Below, piece after piece: positions 9,467 to 18,137 of a DNA stretch of 64,000 nt; the stretch's first letter is position 1, and each line of letters begins with the position of its first letter. Below the pieces are notes generated by a model. That model saw only the letters and a program-made list of their open reading frames with translations. It ran no database searches and was not told the DNA's origin. A program made the position numbers and the translations under genes. This DNA is from Brevibacterium yomogidense. GTDB lineage: Bacteria; Actinomycetota; Actinomycetes; Actinomycetales; Brevibacteriaceae. Where the stretch lies: assembly GCF_016107685.1 (NCBI RefSeq), contig NZ_JABASY010000006.1:124001-188000 (forward strand), given 5' to 3'.

Positions 9467-10285
9467 TCAGTGGAGGTGGAGGCCGTGCGGCAGCGTGCCG
9501 ACCCTGTTGCGGAACCCGGCGGCCGTCGCGTCAGCTCGCCTCTGGCGGTCGACGTACTCCCAGCGGGTGCGCGCGATGATGGCCCCGAGGAACATCTCCG
9601 GTGAAGTGCCTGGCGGGGGAGCGGGAGCGACGTGGGGATTGAGCTCTTCCGCGAGTTCGACGGCACGCTCCGTGCGGGATCCCGGGGTGCGCTGCGAGGC
9701 GGAGGACAGGAACTGCACGATGCGGTGGTGGAGTCCCGCGGGCAGGGGAGAGATGTCGGCCTGCTGGATCCAGCCGTAGAGGTGGGGGTGCAGCACGACC
9801 TGGTCGTGACGGAGACGTGCGGCGCGCTCGCTCACCGCCATGGTGCCCGCCAGCATGTCGCCCAGACGCTTCGACCGGGACGACAGCAGACCCACGAGGG
9901 CGGCGACGGAGCCCCCGGTCGCCAGCACCTCGAACTGCCACAGGAGTGCGCGGATGAGCGCGTGCCGGAATCCGATCGCCCCGCCGTCTTCCCGGACGAC
10001 CCGCAGCCCGAGCGCGAGCTTCCCCAGGGAGCGCCCCCGCATGAGCGTCTCCACGGTGCAGGGCACCGCGACCGTCGTGAAGACGGTGAGGAGGATCATG
10101 ATCGACGACCCGATGAGGGACCACTCGAAGCGGGCGTAGCTCAGCAGCCAGCCGGCACTGATGAAGATCGCGAAGTACACGATCATGTAGACGACCAGAT
10201 CGATCGCGGCCGCCAGCGCGCGGGCGGCGAAATGCGCGGGCTGCACCCGCAGGGCGACGGCTTCACCGGTCACAAGCACGCTCAT
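9467..10285 (-). CDS. RDD family membrane protein
   Basis: This 272-residue protein has the RDD signature: ARALAAAIDLVVYMIVYF near the N-terminus (helix 1 with conserved Arg and Asp), a second helix (about 45-65), then RGRSLGKLALGLRVVREDG and RSKRLGDMLAGT. Residues 150-272 form a cytoplasmic tail with many Arg and Pro. RDD proteins are poorly characterised; some act in Na+/H+ or small-molecule transport. It is divergent from the SpoIIM-like gene with 33 bases between starts and belongs to the RDD/SpoIIM/DUF58/MoxR module. ATG 10285 was chosen; ATG 10294 is an alternative and neither has a clear ribosome site. Confidence 0.85.
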   Translation of the reverse strand: MSVLVTGEAVALRVQPAHFAARALAAAIDLVVYMIVYFAIFISAGWLLSYARFEWSLIGSSIMILLTVFTTVAVPCTVETLMRGRSLGKLALGLRVVREDGGAIGFRHALIRALLWQFEVLATGGSVAALVGLLSSRSKRLGDMLAGTMAVSERAARLRHDQVVLHPHLYGWIQQADISPLPAGLHHRIVQFLSSASQRTPGSRTERAVELAEELNPHVAPAPPPGTSPEMFLGAIIARTRWEYVDRQRRADATAAGFRNRVGTLPHGLHLH

Positions 10286-10305
10286 GAGCACCATCGTCGC
10301 ACAGG

Positions 10306-10311
10306 TAGTGT
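10306..10311 (+). promoter_or_regulatory. -10 element (TAGTGT) for leaderless spoIIM-like gene
   Basis: TAGTGT ends seven bases before the ATG at 10319. A GGAGG lies only one base from the ATG, too close to serve as a ribosome site. Confidence 0.45.
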
Positions 10312-10318
10312 GGGAGGC

Positions 10319-11314
10319 ATGGATCCCGTCCTCCTCGCGCAGATGCACGGCTCCCAGTGGGCGCAGCTCGACCAGCTGGCGAAGAAGGCGAGGCTGACCC
10401 CGGCGGAAGCCGCGGACCTCCTCACCCTCTACCGTTCCGCGTCGAAGGACCTGTCGCGGATCGTGACAGTTGCTCCCGACTCGCAGACGGCCGCGCGCCT
10501 GTCCGTCACCGTGCACCGCGCGCGGACCCACCTGTCGTCGATCCCGCGCAGCCCCATGGCCGCATTCGTGCGCTTCACCGTGAGATCTCTGCCGGCTGCC
10601 CTCTACCGCCTGCGCTGGATGCTCCTGGGAGTGACCCTCTTCTTCCTCGCCAGCGCGATCGTGGCAGCGCTGTGGGCTCTCCACACGCCCGGTGCGCTCG
10701 ACGCGATCATGCCTCCGTCGCAGCAGAAGGCACTTGCGGAGAAGGAGTTCGTCGAGTACTACAAGGAGAACCCCAACTCCGTCTTCGCGATCGGTGTCTG
10801 GACGAACAACGCGTGGATCGCCGTGCAGTGGGTGGCGCTGGGGATCACCGGGATCTACGTGGTCTTCGGCCTGCTCATGAACGGGGTGAACGTCGGGTTC
10901 TCCGCGGCGGCGATGTACGCGCACGGGTACGAACGGGACTTCTGGGCGTACATCCTGCCCCACGGCATCCCGGAGATCACCTGCATCCTCATCGCCGCAG
11001 CGGCGGGACTCCAGATCTTCGTCGCCTGGATCATCCCCCGGGCGATGACCCGGGGACAGGCGCTCGCGAAAGAGGCGCGCTCCCTCATGACGGTGGCCGG
11101 CGGCCTCGTCTTCTTCCTCTTCCTGTCAGGGCTCGTCGAAGGCTTCATCACCCCCAACCCGCTGCCCGTCTGGCTGAAGATCTCCGTGGGGGTCGGGCTG
11201 ACCCTGGCGATCTTCACCTACGCCACACTGCTGGGACGCCCCGTGCTGAAGGAAGGCGGCGACGGCGACCTCGAGGACGAGCGCGCCGGCTACCGCACTG
11301 TCGCAGCCTACTGA
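10319..11314 (+). CDS. SpoIIM-like (stage II sporulation protein M/DUF95) membrane protein
   Basis: This 331-residue polytopic protein has a cytoplasmic N-terminal domain (WAQLDQLAKKARLTPAEAADLLTLYRSASKDLSRI) typical of the actinobacterial SpoIIM-like family. Hydrophobic helices follow at about 99-119, 165-187, 215-240, 257-278 and 286-304. The NNAWIAVQWVALGITGIYVVFGLLMNGVNVG and LPHGIPEI segments are family signatures. In Bacillus SpoIIM is part of an engulfment complex; in non-sporulating actinobacteria the gene accompanies RDD, MoxR and DUF58 genes and its function is unknown. It is the only member of this module on the forward strand. Confidence 0.85.
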   Translation: MDPVLLAQMHGSQWAQLDQLAKKARLTPAEAADLLTLYRSASKDLSRIVTVAPDSQTAARLSVTVHRARTHLSSIPRSPMAAFVRFTVRSLPAALYRLRWMLLGVTLFFLASAIVAALWALHTPGALDAIMPPSQQKALAEKEFVEYYKENPNSVFAIGVWTNNAWIAVQWVALGITGIYVVFGLLMNGVNVGFSAAAMYAHGYERDFWAYILPHGIPEITCILIAAAAGLQIFVAWIIPRAMTRGQALAKEARSLMTVAGGLVFFLFLSGLVEGFITPNPLPVWLKISVGVGLTLAIFTYATLLGRPVLKEGGDGDLEDERAGYRTVAAY

Positions 11315-11403
11315 CGACGCCCACGAGACTCGGGGGCGCTTGGAGACTTCGAGGCGCTCAGGTGACTTCGCGGCGCGGGAGATCCGGAGGTGCCGGAGGG
11401 CTG

Positions 11404-12696
11404 TCAGAGGCGTCCGGAGGACTTCAGCATGATGTAGAGGTCCGCGAGCGCGGGGGGCAGGTCGTCGGGGGCTTCGTGGACGGAGTGCACTCCCAGGCCG
11501 GACAGCGCATGCGACAGTGAGCGGGACTCCAGGAGCTCCCGTTCAGCGGCCGCCGCGGTGTAGACCTGCTCCGTCGTGAAGCGCGCCGACGTCATGTCGT
11601 TCAGCACCGGGTCCGCGACCGACGCGATGGCCACCATGTGGCGACGAGTGAGGAGCGGAAGAGTGGGCAGCAGGTCTTCTGCGATCGTGGCCGGGTCCAG
11701 TGCGGTGACGAACACGACGAGCGCCCGATGGGAGGTCACGCCCATCACCGCGGACGTGATCGTCTCCCAGTCCGCTTCGAGCAGTTCCGGGGCGAGGGGC
11801 GTGACACGGTGCATGAGATGGTCGAGCGACGCGAGTCGCCCGATCGGGCCCACCCGGGCGCGGACCCGTGCGTCCGCGACCAGCACGTCGACGCGGTCGC
11901 CCGCACCGGCCGCCAGTCCGGCCAGCAGGAGGGCCGACTCGATCGCCGCGTCGAACGCCGTCCCCGTGCCCACGTAGCGGGCGGACAGGCGTGAGGAGTC
12001 GAGGACGATGATGACGCGGCGGTCCCGTTCGGGCCGGTAGGTGCGCACCATGACCTCCTGTGCGCGTGCCGTCGCCCGCCAGTCGATCGACCGGACGTCG
12101 TCGCCGCGCACGTACTCCCGAAGGGAGTCGAACTCCGTGCCTGCGCCCTTGAGCATGACTGCGGTGCGTCCTTCCAGCTCGCGCAGCCTGCGCAGCTTCG
12201 AGGGCAGGTGCCTGCGGGAGTGGAACGGAGGCAGCACCGTGATCGCTGCGGGCACCTCGAGGCTGCGCTGGCGGGCGACGAGCCCCAGGAGCGAGGTGGA
12301 GCGGACGGTCACGCGGTCGGCACGCAGCATGCCGCGGCGGGTGGGGGTGAGGACCGTCGTCCGCTCGTGGGCGGAACCGCCGCGCACGCGGGTGCGGAAG
12401 CGGTTGTCGTGTGCTCCCGCGGTGGGCGCCCACGCGTCGCGCACGTGCAGCCGCCGGGTGCGCCTGCCCCCATTGGTGATCGTCAGCACCGCGCTCGTCT
12501 CCTCACCCAGGCGGATGCGCGGCCCCGGCGTGCGCTGGAACCCCAGTGCGCGGATGCCGGGCGCCGCGAGCCAGTCGAGCAGGCCCGCGATGAGGAGCAG
12601 TCCGATCATGACTGCGAACGTCGTGGAGACGGGGCGCAGCGCGATGGGGATGGCAGCGAGCACGGTGAGGACGAGGAAGCGCCACGTCAACGCCAT
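11404..12696 (-). CDS. DUF58 domain-containing membrane protein
   Basis: This 430-residue protein has two N-terminal transmembrane helices (about 5-22 and 26-46), a beta-rich middle, then the DUF58 signature GTEFDSLREYVRGDDVRSIDWRATAR. A von Willebrand A-like C-terminal domain follows, beginning VIIVLDSSRLSA with a metal-site-like DxS. DUF58 proteins are partners of MoxR AAA+ ATPases, which are thought to load or remodel VWA client proteins. The gene lies 88 bases downstream of moxR on the same strand and has an AGGAGGA site before its ATG. Confidence 0.88.
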   Translation of the reverse strand: MALTWRFLVLTVLAAIPIALRPVSTTFAVMIGLLLIAGLLDWLAAPGIRALGFQRTPGPRIRLGEETSAVLTITNGGRRTRRLHVRDAWAPTAGAHDNRFRTRVRGGSAHERTTVLTPTRRGMLRADRVTVRSTSLLGLVARQRSLEVPAAITVLPPFHSRRHLPSKLRRLRELEGRTAVMLKGAGTEFDSLREYVRGDDVRSIDWRATARAQEVMVRTYRPERDRRVIIVLDSSRLSARYVGTGTAFDAAIESALLLAGLAAGAGDRVDVLVADARVRARVGPIGRLASLDHLMHRVTPLAPELLEADWETITSAVMGVTSHRALVVFVTALDPATIAEDLLPTLPLLTRRHMVAIASVADPVLNDMTSARFTTEQVYTAAAAERELLESRSLSHALSGLGVHSVHEAPDDLPPALADLYIMLKSSGRL

Positions 12697-12784
12697 GGGC
12701 GTCCTCCTGACCGATGTGTGCGAGGCAGCCGGACCGCGAGGGCGTACCGGCTCGGCCGGGCTGGCAGGTGGGTGCGGGCGTGTC

Positions 12785-14098
12785 TCACCGCGGGACGTTC
12801 ACCGAGTCGACGATCGAGGCGAGGACGCGATCGATGTCCGCCCCCTCCATCTGCGCCTCGGGGCGCAGCGCGATGCGGTGGCGGAACGTCATCGCCACGA
12901 GCGACTTCACGTCGTCCGGCGTGATGTAGCCGCGGCCGGACAGCCACGCCTTCGCCTGGGCCGCGCCGAGCAGACGCGTCGCCCCTCGCGGTGACACTCC
13001 CAGCGCCAGCGATGGTGCCTGCCGGGTGGCCTGCACGATGTCCACGATGTAGGCGATGACCTCCGGGGAGCAGTGCACCTGGGCGGCGCGGGCGCCCGCA
13101 CGCAGCAGTTCGTCCGGTCCGGCCACCCGTTGGATGCCCGCGCGCTGCAGGTGGTGGGAGTCGAATCCCTGCGCGTGGCGGGTGAGGATCGAGTACTCGG
13201 TGTCGCGATCGGGCAGGCCGAGCACCAGTTTGAAGAGGAACCGGTCCAGCTGCGCCTCCGGCAGAGGGTAGGTGCCCTCGTATTCGATCGGGTTCTGTGT
13301 GGCCGCGACGAGGAACGGTGGGGCGAGGCGCCGGGAATCCCCGTCGACGGTCACCTGACGCTCCTCCATGGCCTCGAGGAGTGCGGACTGCGTCTTGGGC
13401 GGTGTGCGGTTGATCTCGTCCGCGATGAGGAGGTTCGTGAAAACGGGCCCCTCGCGGAACGTGAAGTCGCCGGACTTCGCGTTGTAGACCACCGAACCGG
13501 TGACATCGCCGGGCATGAGGTCGGGGGTGAACTGCACGCGCTGCGAACCCAGATCGAGGCTCTGCGCGACGGCACGCACCAGCAGGGTCTTCGCGACTCC
13601 CGGCACGCCTTCGAGGAGGACGTGCCCCTGCACGAGCAGCGCGAGCAGGATACCTTCGACCGCCTGCGTCTGTCCCACGACGGCTTTGCCGGTCTCCGCG
13701 CGGACCTGGAGCAGCACCTCCCGCAGGCGGGCGTCCTCCTCCGTCAGCACGAGCGATTCCGCTGGCGGTGGCGCGCTCACACCGTCTCGCGGAGGCGCGA
13801 ACTGCTGCCCCGGATGGTTCACCGGTGCCTGCCCCTGCTGCCCCTGCTGCCCCTGCTGACCGTGTTGACCGTGCTGCTGACCGGGTTGCTGACCGGGTTG
13901 CTGACCGGGTTGACCCGGCAGGCCCGAGTGCGCCGGCTGCCCCTGGTGAGCGGGGTGGCCTGGCTGTCCCTGCTGCCCGGGCTGACCCTGGTGAGCAGGG
14001 CGGCCTGGGTGGCCCGGCTGACCCTGGTGGCCGGGCTGCTGACCAGCCGGGTGGCCCTGCTGATCCTGTGGACCGGGCTGCTGTGGGGGAACGGTCAT
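12785..14098 (-). CDS. moxR: MoxR-family AAA+ ATPase with a long Gln/Gly/His/Pro-rich N-terminus
   Basis: This 437-residue MoxR ATPase has Walker A GVPGVAKT at 164-171, Walker B with the catalytic pair at 227-228 (LLIADEINRTPPKTQ), sensor 1 ATQNP, and SPRGATRLL in the lid. MoxR proteins act with VWA/DUF58 partners as chaperones for assembling metal-containing or envelope complexes. Residues 1-110 are unusual for the family: a low-complexity run of GQP, PGQQ, HQGQ and GQQ units. The start is fixed by the ATGA overlap with the upstream DUF4350 gene. It belongs to the operon from the polytopic membrane protein to DUF58. Confidence 0.92.
   Translation of the reverse strand: MTVPPQQPGPQDQQGHPAGQQPGHQGQPGHPGRPAHQGQPGQQGQPGHPAHQGQPAHSGLPGQPGQQPGQQPGQQHGQHGQQGQQGQQGQAPVNHPGQQFAPPRDGVSAPPPAESLVLTEEDARLREVLLQVRAETGKAVVGQTQAVEGILLALLVQGHVLLEGVPGVAKTLLVRAVAQSLDLGSQRVQFTPDLMPGDVTGSVVYNAKSGDFTFREGPVFTNLLIADEINRTPPKTQSALLEAMEERQVTVDGDSRRLAPPFLVAATQNPIEYEGTYPLPEAQLDRFLFKLVLGLPDRDTEYSILTRHAQGFDSHHLQRAGIQRVAGPDELLRAGARAAQVHCSPEVIAYIVDIVQATRQAPSLALGVSPRGATRLLGAAQAKAWLSGRGYITPDDVKSLVAMTFRHRIALRPEAQMEGADIDRVLASIVDSVNVPR
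13823..14071 (-). repeat. Repetitive coding stretch for the MoxR N-terminus (PGQQ/HQGQP/GQQ units)
   Basis: This stretch encodes roughly residues 10-92 of MoxR almost entirely from Gly, Gln, Pro and His. On the forward strand it reads as iterated gctgaccgg and ctgctgacc-like units, including three near-perfect copies of a 12-base unit around 13880-13915. The pattern is typical of slipped-strand expansion, so copy number may vary between strains. Confidence 0.8.
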
Positions 14099-15354
14099 AG
14101 GGGGTCGACCTCGCTCTCGATGGTGGTGATGTCGATGGAGATGCGGATGAGCGTCTCGTCGTCGTGGGGGTGTTCGGTCAGCAGCACGGCTTCCGTCCAG
14201 ACCGGGTCGAGACCGGCGACGGCAGCGGCACGGGCCGCGACCTCGGCGGCGGGGGCGTCCGGCGGCAGCGCCAGGCGACGGCCCAGCCGGACCAGTGCCG
14301 CGGCCCGCAGGTCGCTGAGCGCCTCCGCGCGGGCCTCCGCCCGCTGGAGGAGGGCACTGCGGCCCCGGACGGTCTCCGCAGCCGGGACGATGACGGGCAG
14401 CGGCTCGACCGCGAGCGGACCCATGCGGCGACCGTAGACCAGCAGTGCCACGAGGACCACCGGCAGCGACCACAGCAGTGTCGCGAACGCCCACTGCGGG
14501 AACAGCCAGACGGACGGTGTGCCGTCAGGGCCGCCTTCGTCGTCACCGGGCTGGTCACGGTCGACCGGGTAGTAGTAGGTGATCGGCTCATCGGTGCCCA
14601 GCACGCCTGCGATGAGGGACATGTTGCCCTCCGCCGCGAGCGACTCGTTCATGAACCACGGCTCCGAACCCATGACGGACAGCGTCCCGCCGGCGTCGCC
14701 GTGGGGCACTTCGACGTACACGCCGTGGGGGACGGGATCGTCTGGATCGCCGCTGTAGCAGAAGTGGGAGTCCTCCGGCACCGAGGTGGTCGAGAAGTAT
14801 TCGGAGCCGGTGTCCGTGTGCCGCACGGCACCCGCCGTGTTCGCCACGTCGGAGTCGCAGGCGGGCGCGCGCCGGGTGGGGGCCTGCGCACCGGGGCCGA
14901 GGTCGTCATACAGGAGCGAGTCCGTCCACAGCTCGACGTCGTACTCCGGGTCGATGAGCACGATGTGGGCACCGGATTCCGCGGCGCGTGCGGAGAGGTC
15001 ATCGATGGCGGCGTTGGTGAGAGACCAGCTGCTCGCGTAGACGAGGACCGTCTCCCCGTTGTCGATCGCCGTCCCGGCGTCCAGGTACGTGTCCGTCGTC
15101 GTGACGTCGCGACCATGCTCCCGCAGCACCTCGACGAAGGCGCGCCCTCCGTCTCCCTGGGTCGATTCGTAGTGGACGGGGGCCGTGTTCTCGCCACCCT
15201 CGACGAGGACGAGGACGATTCCCCCGATGAGCAGGACGATCGCTGCGACGACCCACAGCGCCGCCGACCGTGCCAGTCCGCCGGCGCGTGCCGCGAAGCC
15301 GGGCCCGCCGACGGATCGCGTACCGCGCACCGCCACGTCCGTCTGGGCGCTCAT
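14095..15354 (-). CDS. DUF4350 domain-containing membrane protein
   Basis: This 419-residue protein has a transmembrane helix at about 31-51 (ALWVVAAIVLLIGGIVLVLV). A DUF4350 extracytoplasmic domain follows (DGGRAFVEVLREHGRDVTTTDTYLDA, LVYASSWSLTNAAI), then a second helix near 290-310 (WAFATLLWSLPVVLVALLVY) and a cytoplasmic tail containing GRSALLQRAEARAEALSDLRAAALVRLGRRL. DUF4350 genes are regular neighbours of MoxR, DUF58 and DUF4129. It overlaps the DUF4129 gene and moxR by four bases each (ATGA), indicating one operon. The biochemical role is unknown. Confidence 0.85.
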   Translation of the reverse strand: MSAQTDVAVRGTRSVGGPGFAARAGGLARSAALWVVAAIVLLIGGIVLVLVEGGENTAPVHYESTQGDGGRAFVEVLREHGRDVTTTDTYLDAGTAIDNGETVLVYASSWSLTNAAIDDLSARAAESGAHIVLIDPEYDVELWTDSLLYDDLGPGAQAPTRRAPACDSDVANTAGAVRHTDTGSEYFSTTSVPEDSHFCYSGDPDDPVPHGVYVEVPHGDAGGTLSVMGSEPWFMNESLAAEGNMSLIAGVLGTDEPITYYYPVDRDQPGDDEGGPDGTPSVWLFPQWAFATLLWSLPVVLVALLVYGRRMGPLAVEPLPVIVPAAETVRGRSALLQRAEARAEALSDLRAAALVRLGRRLALPPDAPAAEVAARAAAVAGLDPVWTEAVLLTEHPHDDETLIRISIDITTIESEVDPL

Positions 15355-16082
15355 GCGTCACCTCCGTCCGCTGTGGCGCCTGCCGGCGCGGCGGTGCCGC
15401 CCGTCGGGGAGCCGGGTGCGGACGAGTCGGCAGATCCGGTCCCGCGAGTGATCCGGGAGTCGAGCACACGCGTGCGATCCCAGTCCTCGCGGGTCACAGG
15501 GCTGCCGGAGAAAGACACCTCGTCGAAGACCGATGCGAGACGCGTGAAGTCCCCCGCAGACCGCGGAAGCGCTGCGCCCGATGCGGTGGCGAGCTCCTGC
15601 GCGGTGGAGGACCGGTCGATGACGATCCGCTTCGCCGCGGCCTGCTCCGCGAAGACCGCGCGGACGAGGTCCTGGATGGCGAGCCGCCAGTCCTCGGCGG
15701 CTGCGGCCTCGGCGGACGTGCGTCGCAGCGCGACCGGGTCGAGCTCCGACCGGAAGACCGGCTGGCGGGGAGCAGTCGGCTCCAGCCGCACCCCGGCCGA
15801 CCGGCGCGTCCACCACACGATGAGCACCACCATTGCGAGGACGGCGACCGCGACCACGGCGAGGAGCCACGGCGACTCGATCCCGGCAGCGGCCTCGAAC
15901 AGGTCGTCGAAGAAATCGGTGATGGCCCGGCCGATCCGCTCGAACAGGGTCATGTCCGCTTCCCGGTAGATCGGGTCGGACAGCTCGTCGCGCGCCCACT
16001 GCTGCCCCTCGTCGCGGGACGGCTGACCGAGCAGGTCCTGAGGGGGCACGCCGGAGAGGGCCCGGACAACGAACGGGGTCAT
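15351..16082 (-). CDS. DUF4129 domain-containing membrane protein
   Basis: This 243-residue protein has one strong transmembrane helix (about 72-91, LLAVVAVAVLAMVVLIVWW). A cytoplasmic DUF4129 domain follows (AEDWRLAIQDLVRAVFAEQAAAKRI, STAQELA, FDEVSFSG), resembling the tail of transglutaminase-like/DUF4129 fusions. The Pro/Ala/Gly-rich C-terminus (from about 205) is probably disordered. It overlaps its neighbours on both sides by four bases and is part of the five-gene MoxR operon. Confidence 0.85.
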   Translation of the reverse strand: MTPFVVRALSGVPPQDLLGQPSRDEGQQWARDELSDPIYREADMTLFERIGRAITDFFDDLFEAAAGIESPWLLAVVAVAVLAMVVLIVWWTRRSAGVRLEPTAPRQPVFRSELDPVALRRTSAEAAAAEDWRLAIQDLVRAVFAEQAAAKRIVIDRSSTAQELATASGAALPRSAGDFTRLASVFDEVSFSGSPVTREDWDRTRVLDSRITRGTGSADSSAPGSPTGGTAAPAGATADGGDA

Positions 16083-17287
16083 GCGCGGACATCCTCCCGC
16101 GCCAGCTGCACCGCGACGTCGATGGAGTCCGCGTCCTTGGTCGCCTGGGCCTCGTCGACCTCAGCGCGGCGGAGGAGCACCAGGTCGTAGCCTTCCCGCC
16201 GCATCCGCCGGTCGAGGTAGACCATCGCGACGACCCCGCTCAGGTAGGCGAACATGAGCGCCGTCGCGCCGATGGTGACCGTCGCGATCAGAGTGCCCAT
16301 GCCGATGGACAGGCCGAAGCCGAGGAACGACAAGGCGCCTGATCCGCCGTCGAGTGTGAGGAGGACGAAGACGAGGACGAAGAGGAAGAAGAGGATGATG
16401 AGGATCGGGCTCAAGATGAGGTTGATGATCTGCGAGGACAGGAAGTAGGAGACGACGAACTGCCCCGTCGACTTCCAGAAGGCACCGCGGGTGAGGTCCC
16501 ACGACCGCCGCACCGACGCGACGAGGCCCAGCCCCTCCACCGCGATCGCGGCGCCCGCGAGGGAGCACTTCGTGAAGAGCCAGACGGTCGCCACCATCCA
16601 GGCCACCACACCCAGGGTCGCGACGAGAACGCCTGCGACGGGGGCGAACAGCACCAGGAGGACGCCAGGAGCCACCGCGATGCCCAGCATCACGAGATGC
16701 GCGACGAAACCCGCCGCGCAGAGGCCCACCAGCCGCAGCCTGCGCCCGCGCAGCCGCCGCCACACCTCGGACAGCCGCATGCGCTCGCTGGACGTCGCGG
16801 CCTCCGCGGCGACGGCGACGAACGCGGATAGCAGCAGGACGAGGGAGAGGGCGAGCAGCGACGCCGTCGCCGTCACTGTCTGGAGCACGAGGTTGAGGCC
16901 GACCCCCGCCTCGGGGTTCGACAGCACACGGCCTACATAGCCGAGGTTGCCGACGATGAGCAGGGTGACGACCAGAGCCGCAGCGAGGGTCACGAGGGTG
17001 TAGACGATCATCGCGAACCCGAACGTCGCTCCCGGAGCGAAGCGGAGCAGGCGGAACCCACCGTCCAGCGTCTCGAAGAACGTGAACGGCCGCTTCGGCA
17101 GAGTCCCCGGCTGCGGGGCGGGCCTCCACTGCGTGGACGGCCGCCCGCCGGTGCGCTCGCGGAGCGTCCCGGAAGCCCAGTCGACCTCGGTGCCCCATTC
17201 GGGGACGGTGCTCACCGACCCGGTCGAGTTCGGGACCGGGCGGGACCGCGGTGCCCCTTGCGGGGCCGGGTGCGGGGACGCGGTCAC
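16079..17287 (-). CDS. Polytopic membrane protein, glycerophosphoryl diester phosphodiesterase membrane-domain-like
   Basis: This 402-residue protein has a Pro-rich cytoplasmic N-terminus of about 70 residues, then PKRPFTFFETLDGGFRLLRFAPGATFGFA and about six hydrophobic segments. The pattern matches the membrane domain found in actinobacterial GdpD-like proteins; no catalytic phosphodiesterase residues are present. It heads the operon running through DUF4129, DUF4350, moxR and DUF58. GTG 17287 is chosen because a GAGGAG lies six bases upstream; an open frame extends to 17446 but would run into mtrA. Confidence 0.7.
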   Translation of the reverse strand: MTASPHPAPQGAPRSRPVPNSTGSVSTVPEWGTEVDWASGTLRERTGGRPSTQWRPAPQPGTLPKRPFTFFETLDGGFRLLRFAPGATFGFAMIVYTLVTLAAALVVTLLIVGNLGYVGRVLSNPEAGVGLNLVLQTVTATASLLALSLVLLLSAFVAVAAEAATSSERMRLSEVWRRLRGRRLRLVGLCAAGFVAHLVMLGIAVAPGVLLVLFAPVAGVLVATLGVVAWMVATVWLFTKCSLAGAAIAVEGLGLVASVRRSWDLTRGAFWKSTGQFVVSYFLSSQIINLILSPILIILFFLFVLVFVLLTLDGGSGALSFLGFGLSIGMGTLIATVTIGATALMFAYLSGVVAMVYLDRRMRREGYDLVLLRRAEVDEAQATKDADSIDVAVQLAREDVRA

Positions 17288-17423
17288 GCACACCTCCTCA
17301 GCTGTGGATTCTTGCTGCGGCGACAGGTCATCCCTCCCATCCTGCCACGTGTCCGCAGCCGTGCGGGCACAGACGGAGGGGACGTCACTGCGGGTCATGT
17401 GCGACGATGCGCCCGAGGTTTGG

Positions 17424-17429
17424 GACAAT
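17424..17429 (+). promoter_or_regulatory. -10 element (GACAAT) for leaderless mtrA
   Basis: GACAAT ends seven bases before the mtrA ATG at 17437 and there is no Shine-Dalgarno sequence. The same GACAAT-N6/7-start arrangement recurs at 31966 and 57573. Confidence 0.45.
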
Positions 17430-17436
17430 GGGCGGC

Positions 17437-18117
17437 ATGAATGCACGCATCCTGGTGGTCGACGACGATACGGCGTTGGCAGAAATGATTGGAATCGTCC
17501 TCAAGAGCGAGGGCTTCGAGCCGGAGTTCTGCGCCACGGGGGACGGGGCGTTCGAAGCGTTCCGAGCCATGCGACCCGACCTCGTGCTCCTGGATCTCAT
17601 GCTCCCCGGCAAGGACGGGCTGGAAGTCTGCCGGGAGATCCGCGCGGAGTCCGGGACCCCCATCATCATGCTCACGGCGAAGTCCGACACCGTCGACGTG
17701 GTGGCGGGACTGGAAGCCGGTGCCGACGACTACGTCCCCAAGCCCTTCAAGCCGAAGGAGCTCATCGCCCGCGTCCGTGCGCGCCTGCGGATGCTCGAAC
17801 CCGCCGCACCGGAGGTGCTCCAGGTCGCGGATGTGACGATCGACGTCGCCGGACACCAGGTGACCCGCGACGGGGAACCGATCTCGCTCACACCGCTCGA
17901 GTTCGACCTCCTCGTCGCACTCGCCCGGAAGCCGTGGCAGGTCTTCTCCCGTGAGATCCTCCTCGAAGAGGTGTGGGGCTACCGCCACGCCGCGGACACG
18001 CGCCTGGTCAACGTCCACGTCCAGCGGCTGCGGTCGAAGATCGAGAAGGATCCGGAGAACCCGGAGATCGTCGTGACGGTCCGCGGGGTCGGCTACAAGG
18101 CGGGACAGCAGGCATGA
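17437..18117 (+). CDS. mtrA: Response regulator MtrA (OmpR/PhoB family)
   Basis: This 226-residue essential-type regulator has a receiver domain with acidic pocket D9-D11, phosphoacceptor D53 in LLDLMLPG, T80 (MLTAK) and K102 (PKPF). A winged-helix output domain follows, with VFSREILLEEVWGYRHAADTRLVNVHVQRLRSKIE. MtrA controls genes for cell-wall hydrolases, osmoprotection and division in actinobacteria. The length and the succession mtrA-mtrB-lpqB confirm identity. The ATG at 17437 is favoured; ATG 17428 would overlap the -10 element. Confidence 0.96.
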   Translation: MNARILVVDDDTALAEMIGIVLKSEGFEPEFCATGDGAFEAFRAMRPDLVLLDLMLPGKDGLEVCREIRAESGTPIIMLTAKSDTVDVVAGLEAGADDYVPKPFKPKELIARVRARLRMLEPAAPEVLQVADVTIDVAGHQVTRDGEPISLTPLEFDLLVALARKPWQVFSREILLEEVWGYRHAADTRLVNVHVQRLRSKIEKDPENPEIVVTVRGVGYKAGQQA

Positions 18118-18137
18118 CCTCCACGGTGCGCGGATGA
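18114..18137 (+). CDS. Candidate seven-codon cistron bridging mtrA and mtrB
   Basis: ATG 18114 overlaps the mtrA stop as ATGA and opens the frame MTSTVRG. Its TGA (18135-18137) overlaps the mtrB ATG, again as ATGA. mtrB has no good ribosome site of its own, so this relay could let ribosomes finishing mtrA reach mtrB by reinitiation. The frame may be coincidental. Confidence 0.3.
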   Translation: MTSTVRG

